Assembly: GCA_002323515.1 (NCBI GenBank)
Contig: DCQQ01000018.1
Location: forward strand, 1,219-23,473
DNA length: 22,255 bases
Direction: 5' to 3'
From: Balneolaceae bacterium UBA1514
GTDB taxonomy: Bacteria; Bacteroidota; Rhodothermia; Balneolales; Balneolaceae
Shown here: positions 15,844 to 22,255 of the stretch, in pieces
How the letters are laid out: each line of letters opens with the position of its first letter
Position numbering within the stretch: the first letter of the stretch is position 1
Translations under genes and position numbers: made by a program
Notes under the pieces: generated by a model
What the model saw: the letters and a program-made list of their open reading frames with translations, nothing else
Database searches by the model: none
Told to the model about the DNA's origin: nothing

Positions 15844-17898
15844 ATGTCTGAATTCAAGCTTCAATCCCCTTTTAACCCAGCAGGCGACCAGCCTCAGGCA
15901 ATCAAAGAATTGACCGAGGGAATTCTAGCAGGCGACCGTTTTCAAACTCTTTTAGGGATTACTGGATCCGGAAAAACACGAACCGTAGCCAGTGTAATTG
16001 AACAGGTTCAACGACCTACCTTAGTCATGAGCCACAACAAAACTTTGGCCGCGCAGCTATTTCGCGAACTAAGTGATTTTTTCCCCGAGAACAGGGTCGA
16101 GTTTTTTATTTCCTATTACGATTACTATCAACCCGAGGCATACATCTCTTCGCAAGATAAGTTCATCGAAAAAGATTTATCCATAAACGAAGAAATCCAG
16201 CGCCTTAGGTTGCGCGCCACCAGCTCATTACTTTCCGGACGCCGCGATGTCATTATCGTTTCGTCAGTGAGTTGCATTTATGGCATTGGTTCTCCCTCAG
16301 AATATGAAAAACTCATCATCACCTTAACCGTTGGGACAGAAATTCCCCGTAATACCTTACTCTATGACTTAGTAGATCTCCATTACACCCGAAAGGATAA
16401 TGATTTTCACCGCGGTGTTTTTAGAGTTCGCGGCGACGTGGTTGATGTGTTTCCGGCCTATTCTGACGAGGGTTTACGTATTGCTTTTTGGGGCGATGAA
16501 ATCGAACAAATGTCAATTTTTAATGTTGAAACCGGCTCAATCGTGGAGCAAGTTCAAGAATTCCGGATATATCCTGCTTCCCATTATGTTACTTCGAAAG
16601 GTCGGCAAGAAGAGACTATAAAAGCTATTAGAGCTGAGTTAACCGAACGGGTCGATGAGCTTTTGGACCTTGATAAGTACCTGGAAGCTAAAAGGCTTGA
16701 ACAAAGGACTCTGTTTGACTTAGAAATGATCCAAGAAATAGGGTATTGTAGTGGAATTGAAAATTATTCTAGGCATTTAAGCGCACGAAAGCTAGGTGAA
16801 CGGCCTTATTGTCTCATTGATTATTTCCCGGAAGATTTTTTACTGGTAGTGGATGAAAGCCATCAAACCGTGCCACAAATAAATGCCATGTATGGCGGGG
16901 ATCGTTCTCGAAAAACTGAATTGGTCGAACATGGTTTCCGATTACCCTCGGCGTTGGATAACCGGCCCTTAACCTTTCAAGAATGGGAGAGAATGATTAA
17001 TCAAGCCATTTTTGTAAGTGCTACACCCTCAGATTATGAATTGGTAAAAAGCGATGGTGTATTTACTGAACAAATTATCCGGCCTACTGGTTTAATGGAG
17101 CCTGTTTTAGAGGTAAGGCCGCTTGGAAATCAAATAGACGATCTTTTAGAAGAAATTCGTCTACGTGTTGCAAAAAAAGAACGCGTCTTGGTAATCACTC
17201 TAACGAAAAGACTTTCTGAAGAGTTAAGCGCATACTTGAAAGAAATAGGTATTAGCGCCGCTTACATGCATAGCGAACTTGATGCTCTTGAACGAATAGA
17301 GGTTTTATACAAGTTTCGTAGAGGTGATTTTGATGTACTGGTGGGAATAAACCTTTTAAGAGAAGGTATTGATATTCCAGAATTAAGCTTAGTGGCTATC
17401 ATGGATGCTGATAAAGAAGGCTTTTTGCGTTCTGAAACCTCTCTATTTCAGATTGTTGGGAGGGCTGCGAGAAATGTAGGTGGTAGAGCCATTATGTATG
17501 CTGATAAAATAACAGAAAGCATGCGTAAAGTGATTGAAGAAACAGATCGGCGGCGAGAAATCCAAATGGCCTACAATGAGAAACATGGAATCACTCCAGA
17601 AACCATACAAAAAGAGCTTAAACCGTTGGTTGACCCTGCCCTTATTTCCACCCAAAAAGTAGACTTTTCTAAAGAAGCAGAAGCAGCAGCCCAGTCCGAT
17701 TACATGGAAAGTATTAGAGTTGATGATAAAGGGCTATCTTATAAAGCCAATACCGCCATGAATGAAGTTCATTTTGAGTCAAAGGATAAGCTTTTAGACC
17801 ACTTAAGAATGACTATGCTACATGCGGCAAAAAATATGGAATTCGAGGAGGCTGCTAGAATTCGAGACCAAATTGGCAAATTGGAAGAAGAGCTATAG
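15844..17898 (+). CDS. uvrB: UvrB, excinuclease ABC subunit B
   Basis: DNA-damage verification helicase of nucleotide excision repair, working with UvrA and UvrC. Walker A is GITGSGKT (38-45), the damage-probing beta-hairpin region is YYDYYQPEAY (91-100), and the Walker B motif is DESH (337-340). Helicase motif V/VI regions are LVGINLLREGIDIPE and FLRSETSLFQIVGRAARN. The C-terminal UVR motif for UvrC (about 645-682) is complete. The 684-residue length is usual. The first ATG of the conserved start is used; a near-consensus -7 element (TACCTTTA, 15819-15826) lies just upstream but with poor spacing to a TTG. The downstream neighbour marR is convergent with a 28-nt gap. Confidence 0.98.
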   Translation: MSEFKLQSPFNPAGDQPQAIKELTEGILAGDRFQTLLGITGSGKTRTVASVIEQVQRPTLVMSHNKTLAAQLFRELSDFFPENRVEFFISYYDYYQPEAYISSQDKFIEKDLSINEEIQRLRLRATSSLLSGRRDVIIVSSVSCIYGIGSPSEYEKLIITLTVGTEIPRNTLLYDLVDLHYTRKDNDFHRGVFRVRGDVVDVFPAYSDEGLRIAFWGDEIEQMSIFNVETGSIVEQVQEFRIYPASHYVTSKGRQEETIKAIRAELTERVDELLDLDKYLEAKRLEQRTLFDLEMIQEIGYCSGIENYSRHLSARKLGERPYCLIDYFPEDFLLVVDESHQTVPQINAMYGGDRSRKTELVEHGFRLPSALDNRPLTFQEWERMINQAIFVSATPSDYELVKSDGVFTEQIIRPTGLMEPVLEVRPLGNQIDDLLEEIRLRVAKKERVLVITLTKRLSEELSAYLKEIGISAAYMHSELDALERIEVLYKFRRGDFDVLVGINLLREGIDIPELSLVAIMDADKEGFLRSETSLFQIVGRAARNVGGRAIMYADKITESMRKVIEETDRRREIQMAYNEKHGITPETIQKELKPLVDPALISTQKVDFSKEAEAAAQSDYMESIRVDDKGLSYKANTAMNEVHFESKDKLLDHLRMTMLHAAKNMEFEEAARIRDQIGKLEEEL

Positions 17899-17926
17899 TT
17901 TTTTTGTAGAATGTATTACTGGTCTC

Positions 17927-18391
17927 TTACTCAACTTTCCATTGGGATGCGAATAACCCTAGTTTTTTACACAAACAGGACAGCTCTGCTAGCTCAGCAT
18001 ATTCCAAGCAACTGAAAAGTTCCGAAATTCTTTGTAAATGTCCTGGAAACACATCTTCAATCAAGCGTTTCCCATCAGCCGTAAGAGTAATGGTGTGTGA
18101 GCGTTTGTCATTTTGGTCTTTAGCCTTAGTTACCCAACCCTGCTTTTCTAAATTGACGATAACCATGGTAATGTTACCGCCCGATTTTAAAATTTTCTCT
18201 CCAAGGCTTCGCTGATTCAACGGCCCCAAATGGTATAAGGCCTCTAACACACCAAATTGACTTTCTGTTAATTTATAATCGGCTAAACTTCTCGATAATT
18301 GCTGATGTAGGGTATTACTCGCCCTTGTTAACTTTATAAAAGCATTGAGTGTGGCTATTTCGTTAGGGCTTCCTTTATAATGAGTAGGCAT
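17927..18391 (-). CDS. MarR-family transcriptional regulator
   Basis: A 154-residue winged-helix regulator. The DNA-binding part runs from about residue 40 (LTESQFGVLEAL), through NQRSLGEKILKSGGNITMVI (recognition helix), to the wing DQNDKRSHTITLTADGK, which carries the usual DxR-like motif. N- and C-terminal helices form the dimer interface. It is the last gene of a minus-strand run after xth, beginning 1 nt past the xth stop, so it is probably translated from the same message. Many MarR proteins answer to oxidants or aromatic compounds, but no ligand can be assigned here, and no divergent target promoter is next to it. Confidence 0.9.
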   Translation of the reverse strand: MPTHYKGSPNEIATLNAFIKLTRASNTLHQQLSRSLADYKLTESQFGVLEALYHLGPLNQRSLGEKILKSGGNITMVIVNLEKQGWVTKAKDQNDKRSHTITLTADGKRLIEDVFPGHLQRISELFSCLEYAELAELSCLCKKLGLFASQWKVE

Positions 18392-18392
18392 G

Positions 18393-19166
18393 TTAGAACC
18401 GGTAGGTTACGGTTACTGGAGCATGATCCGACATATCCCACTTTGATTCAATTTCTGCCTCTAAGATTCTTTGAGTCATCGCCTCACTCACCATGTGATA
18501 ATCTATCCTCCACCCTTTATTTCTGGCTTTGGACCCCGCCCTGTAACTCCACCAGGAGTAGGTGTCTCTAAGAGTGGGGTATATTTCCCGGAAGGCGTCT
18601 GCATAACCTTTTGATAAAAGTTGTGTCACCCATGAACGCTCTTCTGGCAGAAAACCTGACGTATTATGCTGTTTGTCTGGATTATGAATATCAAAATCCA
18701 AGTGACAGATATTAAAATCACCCGTGATTATCGTAGGTTTCCCGTCCTCTTTAAGAGCCATGGCAAAATCCATAAAATAACTCAAGAACTCCATTTTCAT
18801 ATCTTGTCTTACATCGCCTGTCGTTCCACTTGGGAAATAAGAGGAAACCAATCTAAACTCATCATATTCTGCTGTCAACACCCTGCCCTCCTCATCAATC
18901 CAATCTACCCCTATGCCATAGTGTATAGTATTGGCCGGTGAAATGCTAAATATGGAAACTCCTGAATAGCCTTTTTTTTGGGCTATTTGATGGTATTGAA
19001 TATAATTCAGCTCAGCTAATTCTTTTGGCATATCCTTTTCACTTGAGCGCATTTCTTGAAAACAGATAAGGTCTGGAGCGGTCTCATTTATCCATGTGAG
19101 TAGCCCTTTTTTAGTGGCTGCACGAATTCCATTCACATTATATGAGGCTATTTTGAGATCTGCCAT
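18393..19166 (-). CDS. xth: Exodeoxyribonuclease III (AP endonuclease)
   Basis: Mg-dependent 3'-5' exonuclease and apurinic/apyrimidinic endonuclease of base-excision repair. The endonuclease/exonuclease/phosphatase fold is clear: ASYNVNGIRAA near 7-17, the metal-binding Glu38 in CFQEMR, GDFNI with Asp150 and Asn152, the WRIDYH block, and the catalytic SDH at 246-248 in MSDHAPV. The length of 257 matches the family (about 250-270). Its start is 1 nt past the tyrS stop and its stop is 1 nt before the marR start, so tyrS, xth and marR are tightly packed. Confidence 0.95.
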   Translation of the reverse strand: MADLKIASYNVNGIRAATKKGLLTWINETAPDLICFQEMRSSEKDMPKELAELNYIQYHQIAQKKGYSGVSIFSISPANTIHYGIGVDWIDEEGRVLTAEYDEFRLVSSYFPSGTTGDVRQDMKMEFLSYFMDFAMALKEDGKPTIITGDFNICHLDFDIHNPDKQHNTSGFLPEERSWVTQLLSKGYADAFREIYPTLRDTYSWWSYRAGSKARNKGWRIDYHMVSEAMTQRILEAEIESKWDMSDHAPVTVTYRF

Positions 19167-19167
19167 T

Positions 19168-20382
19168 TTAATCGCTTTTTAGCAGAGCAAATTTTCTCTT
19201 ACCTACTTTCAACATCTGCTCATTCCCCTCTTCGGCTATAAAACTATAGTTAATATCCATGATCTTTACGTCATCCAAACTAACTCCACCTTGTTTTATT
19301 AATCGTTTTGCCTCACCATTACTTGGGGAAAATTTTAGGCCCGATATGATTTCGAGAATTTGGTATTCTTGTCCGCCTTTCAGCTTATACTCTGGAGCGT
19401 CATCTGGGACCTTTTTTTGAATGATGGTTGTTTCAAAATGGTGCCTGGCCCTTTCCGCCGCTTCTTTACCGTGATACATCTCTACTAGGGTGTACGCTAG
19501 ATCATGTTTGGCATTTCGTGGGTCAACTTCAATCTTCTGTTTTACGGCTGGTAAATCTACGTTGGGTATATCCGTAGTCAACTCAACGTACGTGTAGATA
19601 AGGTTATCCGGAATAGATAGGGATTTCCCATACATTTCGTTGGGGTGTTCATTAATGCTAATATAGTTATCGTATGATTTGGACATCTTTGCGGTACCGT
19701 CTGTGCCAACCAGTAATGGCATCATTAAACAGACTTGAGGGTTTAAACCACGTTCTTTTTGTAAATTTCGACCAACCAATAAGTTGAATTTTTGATCCGT
19801 GCCACCTAGTTCTATGTCGTTTTCTAAGTGAACAGAATCTTGGCCTTGAGCTAGTGGGTATAAAAACTCGTGAAGTGAAATCGGCTCATTCTTTGAAAAT
19901 CTATTTGAGAAATCGTCCCGCTCAATCATTCGAGCAACGGTCATTTTTGAGCTCAAATGGATTACATCCATAAAAGACATTGGTCCTAACCAATCTAAAT
20001 TATTCACTATCTGAAGCCGATTGGTATCCAATATTTTTTTTGCTTGATCAATATAGCTTTGAGCGTTCAACGCTACCTCTTCTTTTGTAAGTGGTGGTCT
20101 TGTCGTGTTTTGCCCTGTTGGATCTCCAATCATTGCTGTAAAACCACCAATAATTAAAATGGCTTCATGACCTAAATCTTGAAACTGACGTAGCTTGCGC
20201 AAAATTACGGAGTGCCCTAAATGTAAATCTGGCCTTGTTGGGTCTACTCCGAGTTTTACCTTTAAGGGTGTAGATATTTCAATCGATTTGCTTAGTTTTT
20301 CTTTTAACTCTTCCTCTGGAAGAATGTCAACCGCACCTCGTTTGATTAGTGCTAATTGTTGTTCAACTGGTAAAACGCTCAT
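19168..20382 (-). CDS. tyrS: Tyrosyl-tRNA synthetase
   Basis: Class I aminoacyl-tRNA synthetase charging tRNA-Tyr. The ATP-binding signature appears as HLGHS (54-58), and the second as KMSKS (232-236). GIDPT-like LGVDPTRPDLH (44-54) and ELGGTDQKFNLL (191-202) are tyrosine-binding family blocks. A C-terminal S4 RNA-binding domain occupies about residues 345-404 (AKRLIKQGGVSLDD). The 404-residue length fits the TyrRS subgroup with this HLGH/KMSKS pattern. It starts 8 nt after the stop of the CvpA-family gene. No T-box-like leader would be expected, because the gene is internal to the run. Confidence 0.96.
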   Translation of the reverse strand: MSVLPVEQQLALIKRGAVDILPEEELKEKLSKSIEISTPLKVKLGVDPTRPDLHLGHSVILRKLRQFQDLGHEAILIIGGFTAMIGDPTGQNTTRPPLTKEEVALNAQSYIDQAKKILDTNRLQIVNNLDWLGPMSFMDVIHLSSKMTVARMIERDDFSNRFSKNEPISLHEFLYPLAQGQDSVHLENDIELGGTDQKFNLLVGRNLQKERGLNPQVCLMMPLLVGTDGTAKMSKSYDNYISINEHPNEMYGKSLSIPDNLIYTYVELTTDIPNVDLPAVKQKIEVDPRNAKHDLAYTLVEMYHGKEAAERARHHFETTIIQKKVPDDAPEYKLKGGQEYQILEIISGLKFSPSNGEAKRLIKQGGVSLDDVKIMDINYSFIAEEGNEQMLKVGKRKFALLKSD

Positions 20383-20390
20383 TGTACGGA

Positions 20391-20954
20391 TTATGGATTA
20401 ATCACCGGTAATTTATCCACCGGTTTATAGTTTTCTAATGTTTTACGAATAGTGTCTTTAAAATTCTCTGCACCCGGGTAAACGGCGGTAATTGCATTGT
20501 AGCTAACTGGAGCTGCCTGAATTACATAGGGAAAAAGTATGGATTGTTCCCTAAGTTCTTCTCGAGGAACCTGAAACCCTGCTAATAATAAAAAAATCGC
20601 ACTCATAAGTATTGCGCCTTTGAGCATACCAAATAAAGATCCTAAGAATCTATTCACGGTGCCGAGTTTTACAGCATCTAACCACTTTCGTGTCCAATAT
20701 GCTATTAAAGAAACCATAGATAAGACTATAATGAATAATAGAGCGCCAGCTAGAAAGGGAATAAAGCTTTGGGTACCATCTTCAAATAATTCGGCCACAT
20801 AGGTTGCTGCAATATCCATGTAGTTAAAGGTTATATAAACCGCCAATACCAAACCAACAATATTCAATATTTCTTTAACTATACCATTAACTGCGCCTTT
20901 ATAAGCTAAAAAAAGTAGGGGTAAGCCTATAAATATATCTACTATATATTCCAT
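20391..20954 (-). CDS. CvpA-family membrane protein
   Basis: A 187-residue protein with about four hydrophobic segments (near 4-22, 26-44, 66-88 and 105-125) and a soluble, mostly polar C-terminus. The YKGAVNGIVKEILNIVGLVL and RFLGSLFGMLKGAILMS blocks are typical of the CvpA family, named for the colicin V production phenotype in E. coli; its molecular role is unclear. It lies between a GatB/YqeY-type gene (31 nt away) and tyrS (8 nt away), so it is cotranscribed with them by all appearances. Confidence 0.87.
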   Translation of the reverse strand: MEYIVDIFIGLPLLFLAYKGAVNGIVKEILNIVGLVLAVYITFNYMDIAATYVAELFEDGTQSFIPFLAGALLFIIVLSMVSLIAYWTRKWLDAVKLGTVNRFLGSLFGMLKGAILMSAIFLLLAGFQVPREELREQSILFPYVIQAAPVSYNAITAVYPGAENFKDTIRKTLENYKPVDKLPVINP

Positions 20955-20985
20955 ACAAACTCCATTAATTAATTAGCGATAGGTG

Positions 20986-21444
20986 TTAATTCTCTAATCT
21001 CTGCTTTACTAGCTTGTTAACCAAAGAACCGTCAGCCTTACCCTTGAGTTGACCCATTATTGGTCCCATTACTTTGCCAATATCTTGTATATCTGCGGCG
21101 CCAACCTTATTTATTTGGTTATCAATAAGCTCAATGATTTCATCTTCTGACATAGGCGCAGGTAAATATGACTCTATTATTTCTAACTCTATTTTTTCTA
21201 CTTCTACTAAATCCAATCGATTTCCAGCGGTGTATTGAACTATTGATTCTTTACGTTGCTTGGCTGCTTTTGTTAGGACCGCAAGTGCGTCTTCATTCGA
21301 AAGCTCTGCTTTACCTCCCGAACGTTGTTCAATTTCTTTCTCAAGTAATTTAGCTTTTAGGCTTCTAAGCACTTGTAAGCGCGTCGAATCTTTTGCTTTC
21401 ATCGCTGTAATTAGATCGGCTAATATGGTCTCTTTAACGTTCAT
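20986..21444 (-). CDS. GatB/YqeY domain protein
   Basis: A 152-residue stand-alone YqeY protein. It shares the tail domain of the GatB amidotransferase subunit, which binds tRNA, but lacks the catalytic GatB part. The family blocks are MKAKDSTRLQVLRSLKAKL near 15-33, VLTKAAKQRKESI near 56-68, and the C-terminal IGKVMGPIMGQLKGKADGSL. Function is not settled; proteins of this type may help tRNA-linked metabolism. It starts the minus-strand run that continues with the CvpA-family gene, tyrS, xth and marR. The strong terminator at 21514-21551 separates it from the ribosomal genes upstream. Confidence 0.9.
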   Translation of the reverse strand: MNVKETILADLITAMKAKDSTRLQVLRSLKAKLLEKEIEQRSGGKAELSNEDALAVLTKAAKQRKESIVQYTAGNRLDLVEVEKIELEIIESYLPAPMSEDEIIELIDNQINKVGAADIQDIGKVMGPIMGQLKGKADGSLVNKLVKQRLEN

Positions 21445-21481
21445 CGATTACTTGAATTTATCATTATTTAGTTTGGCTGCA

Positions 21482-21487
21482 TGTCAA
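21482..21487 (-). promoter_or_regulatory. Candidate -35/-33 box upstream of the GatB/YqeY gene
   Basis: A TTGACA hexamer on the minus strand lies 38 nt before the ATG at 21444, downstream of the strong terminator. A -10-like TAATGA is found at 15 nt spacing, but no TAnnTTTG. Location supports a promoter for the five-gene run; the -10/-7 part is poor. Confidence 0.3.
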
Positions 21488-21513
21488 CTATCTTATTCTC
21501 CTAAAAAATAGGC

Positions 21514-21551
21514 AAAAAAAAAGGTTATGCAATCAAATGCATAACCTTTTT
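21514..21551 (-). terminator. Strong intrinsic terminator after the ribosomal-protein unit
   Basis: A perfect 9-bp stem GGTTATGCA/TGCATAACC (21523-21531 with 21538-21546) with a 6-nt loop is flanked by nine A on the left, giving a T9 tract for minus-strand transcripts, and five T on the right. It ends the rpmB-rpmG-DUF4295 transcript 22 nt after the last stop. It could also act weakly for plus-strand transcription. Confidence 0.88.
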
Positions 21552-21572
21552 AATAATGTCGGAGAAACAGGA

Positions 21573-21743
21573 TTAAGATTTGTTCTTAGACAAAAATTCT
21601 ACCACATTTTCTTGGTCTATCATAACCTCTTTGTAGCTATATTTTCCACTATCGTTTTTGGTAGAAACAACTACCTTTGCCATTTTACGAGCAGAGGCTT
21701 TTTGTTGTATTGCTTCTGAACCGAATACTTGCTTTTTTGCCAT
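21573..21743 (-). CDS. DUF4295 family small protein
   Basis: A 56-residue, Lys-rich protein starting MAKKQVFGSEAIQQKASARK and containing MAKVVVSTKNDSGKYSYKE and a final ENVVEFLSKNK. The MAKK start, the K-V-V pattern and the FKE/YKE-type middle match DUF4295, a family restricted to Bacteroidota-type bacteria and generally encoded right after rpmG. Its role is unknown; the position suggests association with the ribosome. It starts 9 nt after the rpmG stop and ends just before the terminator. It is shorter than many gene-calling cut-offs and could be missed. Confidence 0.85.
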   Translation of the reverse strand: MAKKQVFGSEAIQQKASARKMAKVVVSTKNDSGKYSYKEVMIDQENVVEFLSKNKS

Positions 21744-21752
21744 GGTTTTATG

Positions 21753-21917
21753 TTATTTAATTTCTTTGTGAAGGGTATGCTTACGCAGAACAGGATTATA
21801 CTTCTTCATTTCCATGCGCTCAGTTTGGGTTCTTCTATTTTTTGTAGTGACATATCGAGAACTACCTGGCTTCTCTGTACACTCTAAAATAACTTGTACT
21901 CTATTACCTTTTGCCAT
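21753..21917 (-). CDS. rpmG: Ribosomal protein L33 (bL33)
   Basis: Large-subunit protein bL33 of 54 residues: [15 protein letters not shown], then [20 protein letters not shown] and [17 protein letters not shown]. Only one cysteine (Cys13) is present, so this is the zinc-independent form lacking the four-cysteine knuckle. The ATG at 21917 is 3 nt after the rpmB stop, so the two are translationally linked. DUF4295 follows after 9 nt. Confidence 0.95.
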   Translation of the reverse strand: MAKGNRVQVILECTEKPGSSRYVTTKNRRTQTERMEMKKYNPVLRKHTLHKEIK

Positions 21918-21920
21918 CTT

Positions 21921-22166
21921 TTATACCTTTTTAAGTAAGGTTCCTCTTCGGCGTGCATCTTTTAATACAGCCGAAATACCTTTTTTATTGATGGTGCGAA
22001 GGGTCTTTGCGGACACTTTTAAAGTAACCCATCGATCTTCTTCTGGAAGATAGAAGCTCCGTTTCTGTAAATTTAAATGAAAGCGGTGTTTGGTTTTATT
22101 ATTCGCCTTTGACGAACGATAACCGTTCATTGCTTTTCTTCCTGTAATATCGTCTCTTCGCGACAT
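21921..22166 (-). CDS. rpmB: Ribosomal protein L28 (bL28)
   Basis: Large-subunit protein bL28 of 81 residues: MSRRDDITGRKAMNGYRSSK with the basic, conserved NKTKHRFHLNLQKRSFYLPE and the C-terminal SAKTLRTINKKGISAVL. The start at 22166 is chosen over an upstream in-frame ATG at 22223. The longer form would add 19 residues absent from the family and would begin inside the -33 element of the promoter (22200-22230). It is the first gene of the rpmB-rpmG-DUF4295 unit. Confidence 0.96.
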   Translation of the reverse strand: MSRRDDITGRKAMNGYRSSKANNKTKHRFHLNLQKRSFYLPEEDRWVTLKVSAKTLRTINKKGISAVLKDARRRGTLLKKV

Positions 22167-22199
22167 GTTTTTATTTCTATAATTTTTTGAGATAGACAC

Positions 22200-22230
22200 C
22201 AAAGATAGAGCTATAAAATTCAAAAAACAA
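22200..22230 (-). promoter_or_regulatory. Promoter of the rpmB-rpmG unit (-33/-7 type)
   Basis: On the minus strand TTG (22230-22228) and TATCTTTG (22207-22200) are separated by exactly 20 nt, an exact fit to the Bacteroidota primary-sigma consensus TTG-N19-21-TAnnTTTG. Transcription would start near 22193, about 27 nt ahead of the rpmB ATG. No Shine-Dalgarno sequence precedes the gene. Confidence 0.75.
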
Positions 22231-22255
22231 CGAATTTTAGGGTAAAAAACACAAA

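Noticed and set aside
21921..22223. Longer L28 frame beginning at 22223
   Set aside because: The extra 19 residues are not part of the bL28 family, and the codons overlap the promoter.

Overview
The window looks like a chromosomal segment of a Bacteroidota or sister-phylum bacterium; I would guess Balneolota/Rhodothermota, but lineage is an inference. Supporting signs are moderate-to-low GC, starts that mostly lack a Shine-Dalgarno sequence, an rpmB promoter fitting the Bacteroidota -33/-7 type (TTG, 20 nt, TAnnTTTG), a DUF4295 small ORF after rpmB-rpmG, and a complete Na+-NQR operon typical of marine members of the group.

Left part (1-8.7 kb, all minus strand). nqrABCDEF, with nqrF cut by the window edge, encodes the Na+-pumping NADH:quinone oxidoreductase. 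Upstream lie queA (queuosine tRNA modification), dxs (isoprenoid precursor synthesis) and xseB (exonuclease VII small subunit), which read as one transcription unit.

Middle part (8.7-14.5 kb) is accessory and partly decayed. It holds a frameshifted DUF4097/adhesin-like pseudogene with a C8 tract, a proline dehydrogenase, a 315-nt frame broken by one in-frame TAA, a nitroreductase-fold gene closely resembling iodotyrosine deiodinase, a membrane-anchored TlpA-type thioredoxin translationally coupled to a DUF1643 gene, a two-domain VOC (glyoxalase-fold) protein, and the C-terminal stump of an AraC-type regulator with two in-frame stops just upstream of it.

Right part (14.5-22.3 kb) is mostly housekeeping. 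It contains an enteric-type chorismate mutase/prephenate dehydrogenase (tyrA), diverging from uvrB. A minus-strand run follows: GatB/YqeY, CvpA-family protein, tyrS, xth and marR. Last comes rpmB-rpmG-DUF4295, with a clear promoter and a strong terminator.

I saw no CRISPR array, tRNA/rRNA, intact mobile element or obviously new defence system. The most interesting items are the iodotyrosine-deiodinase-like gene with its conserved lid triad, the enteric-type TyrA, and the cluster of three decayed reading frames between 8.8 and 14.4 kb.
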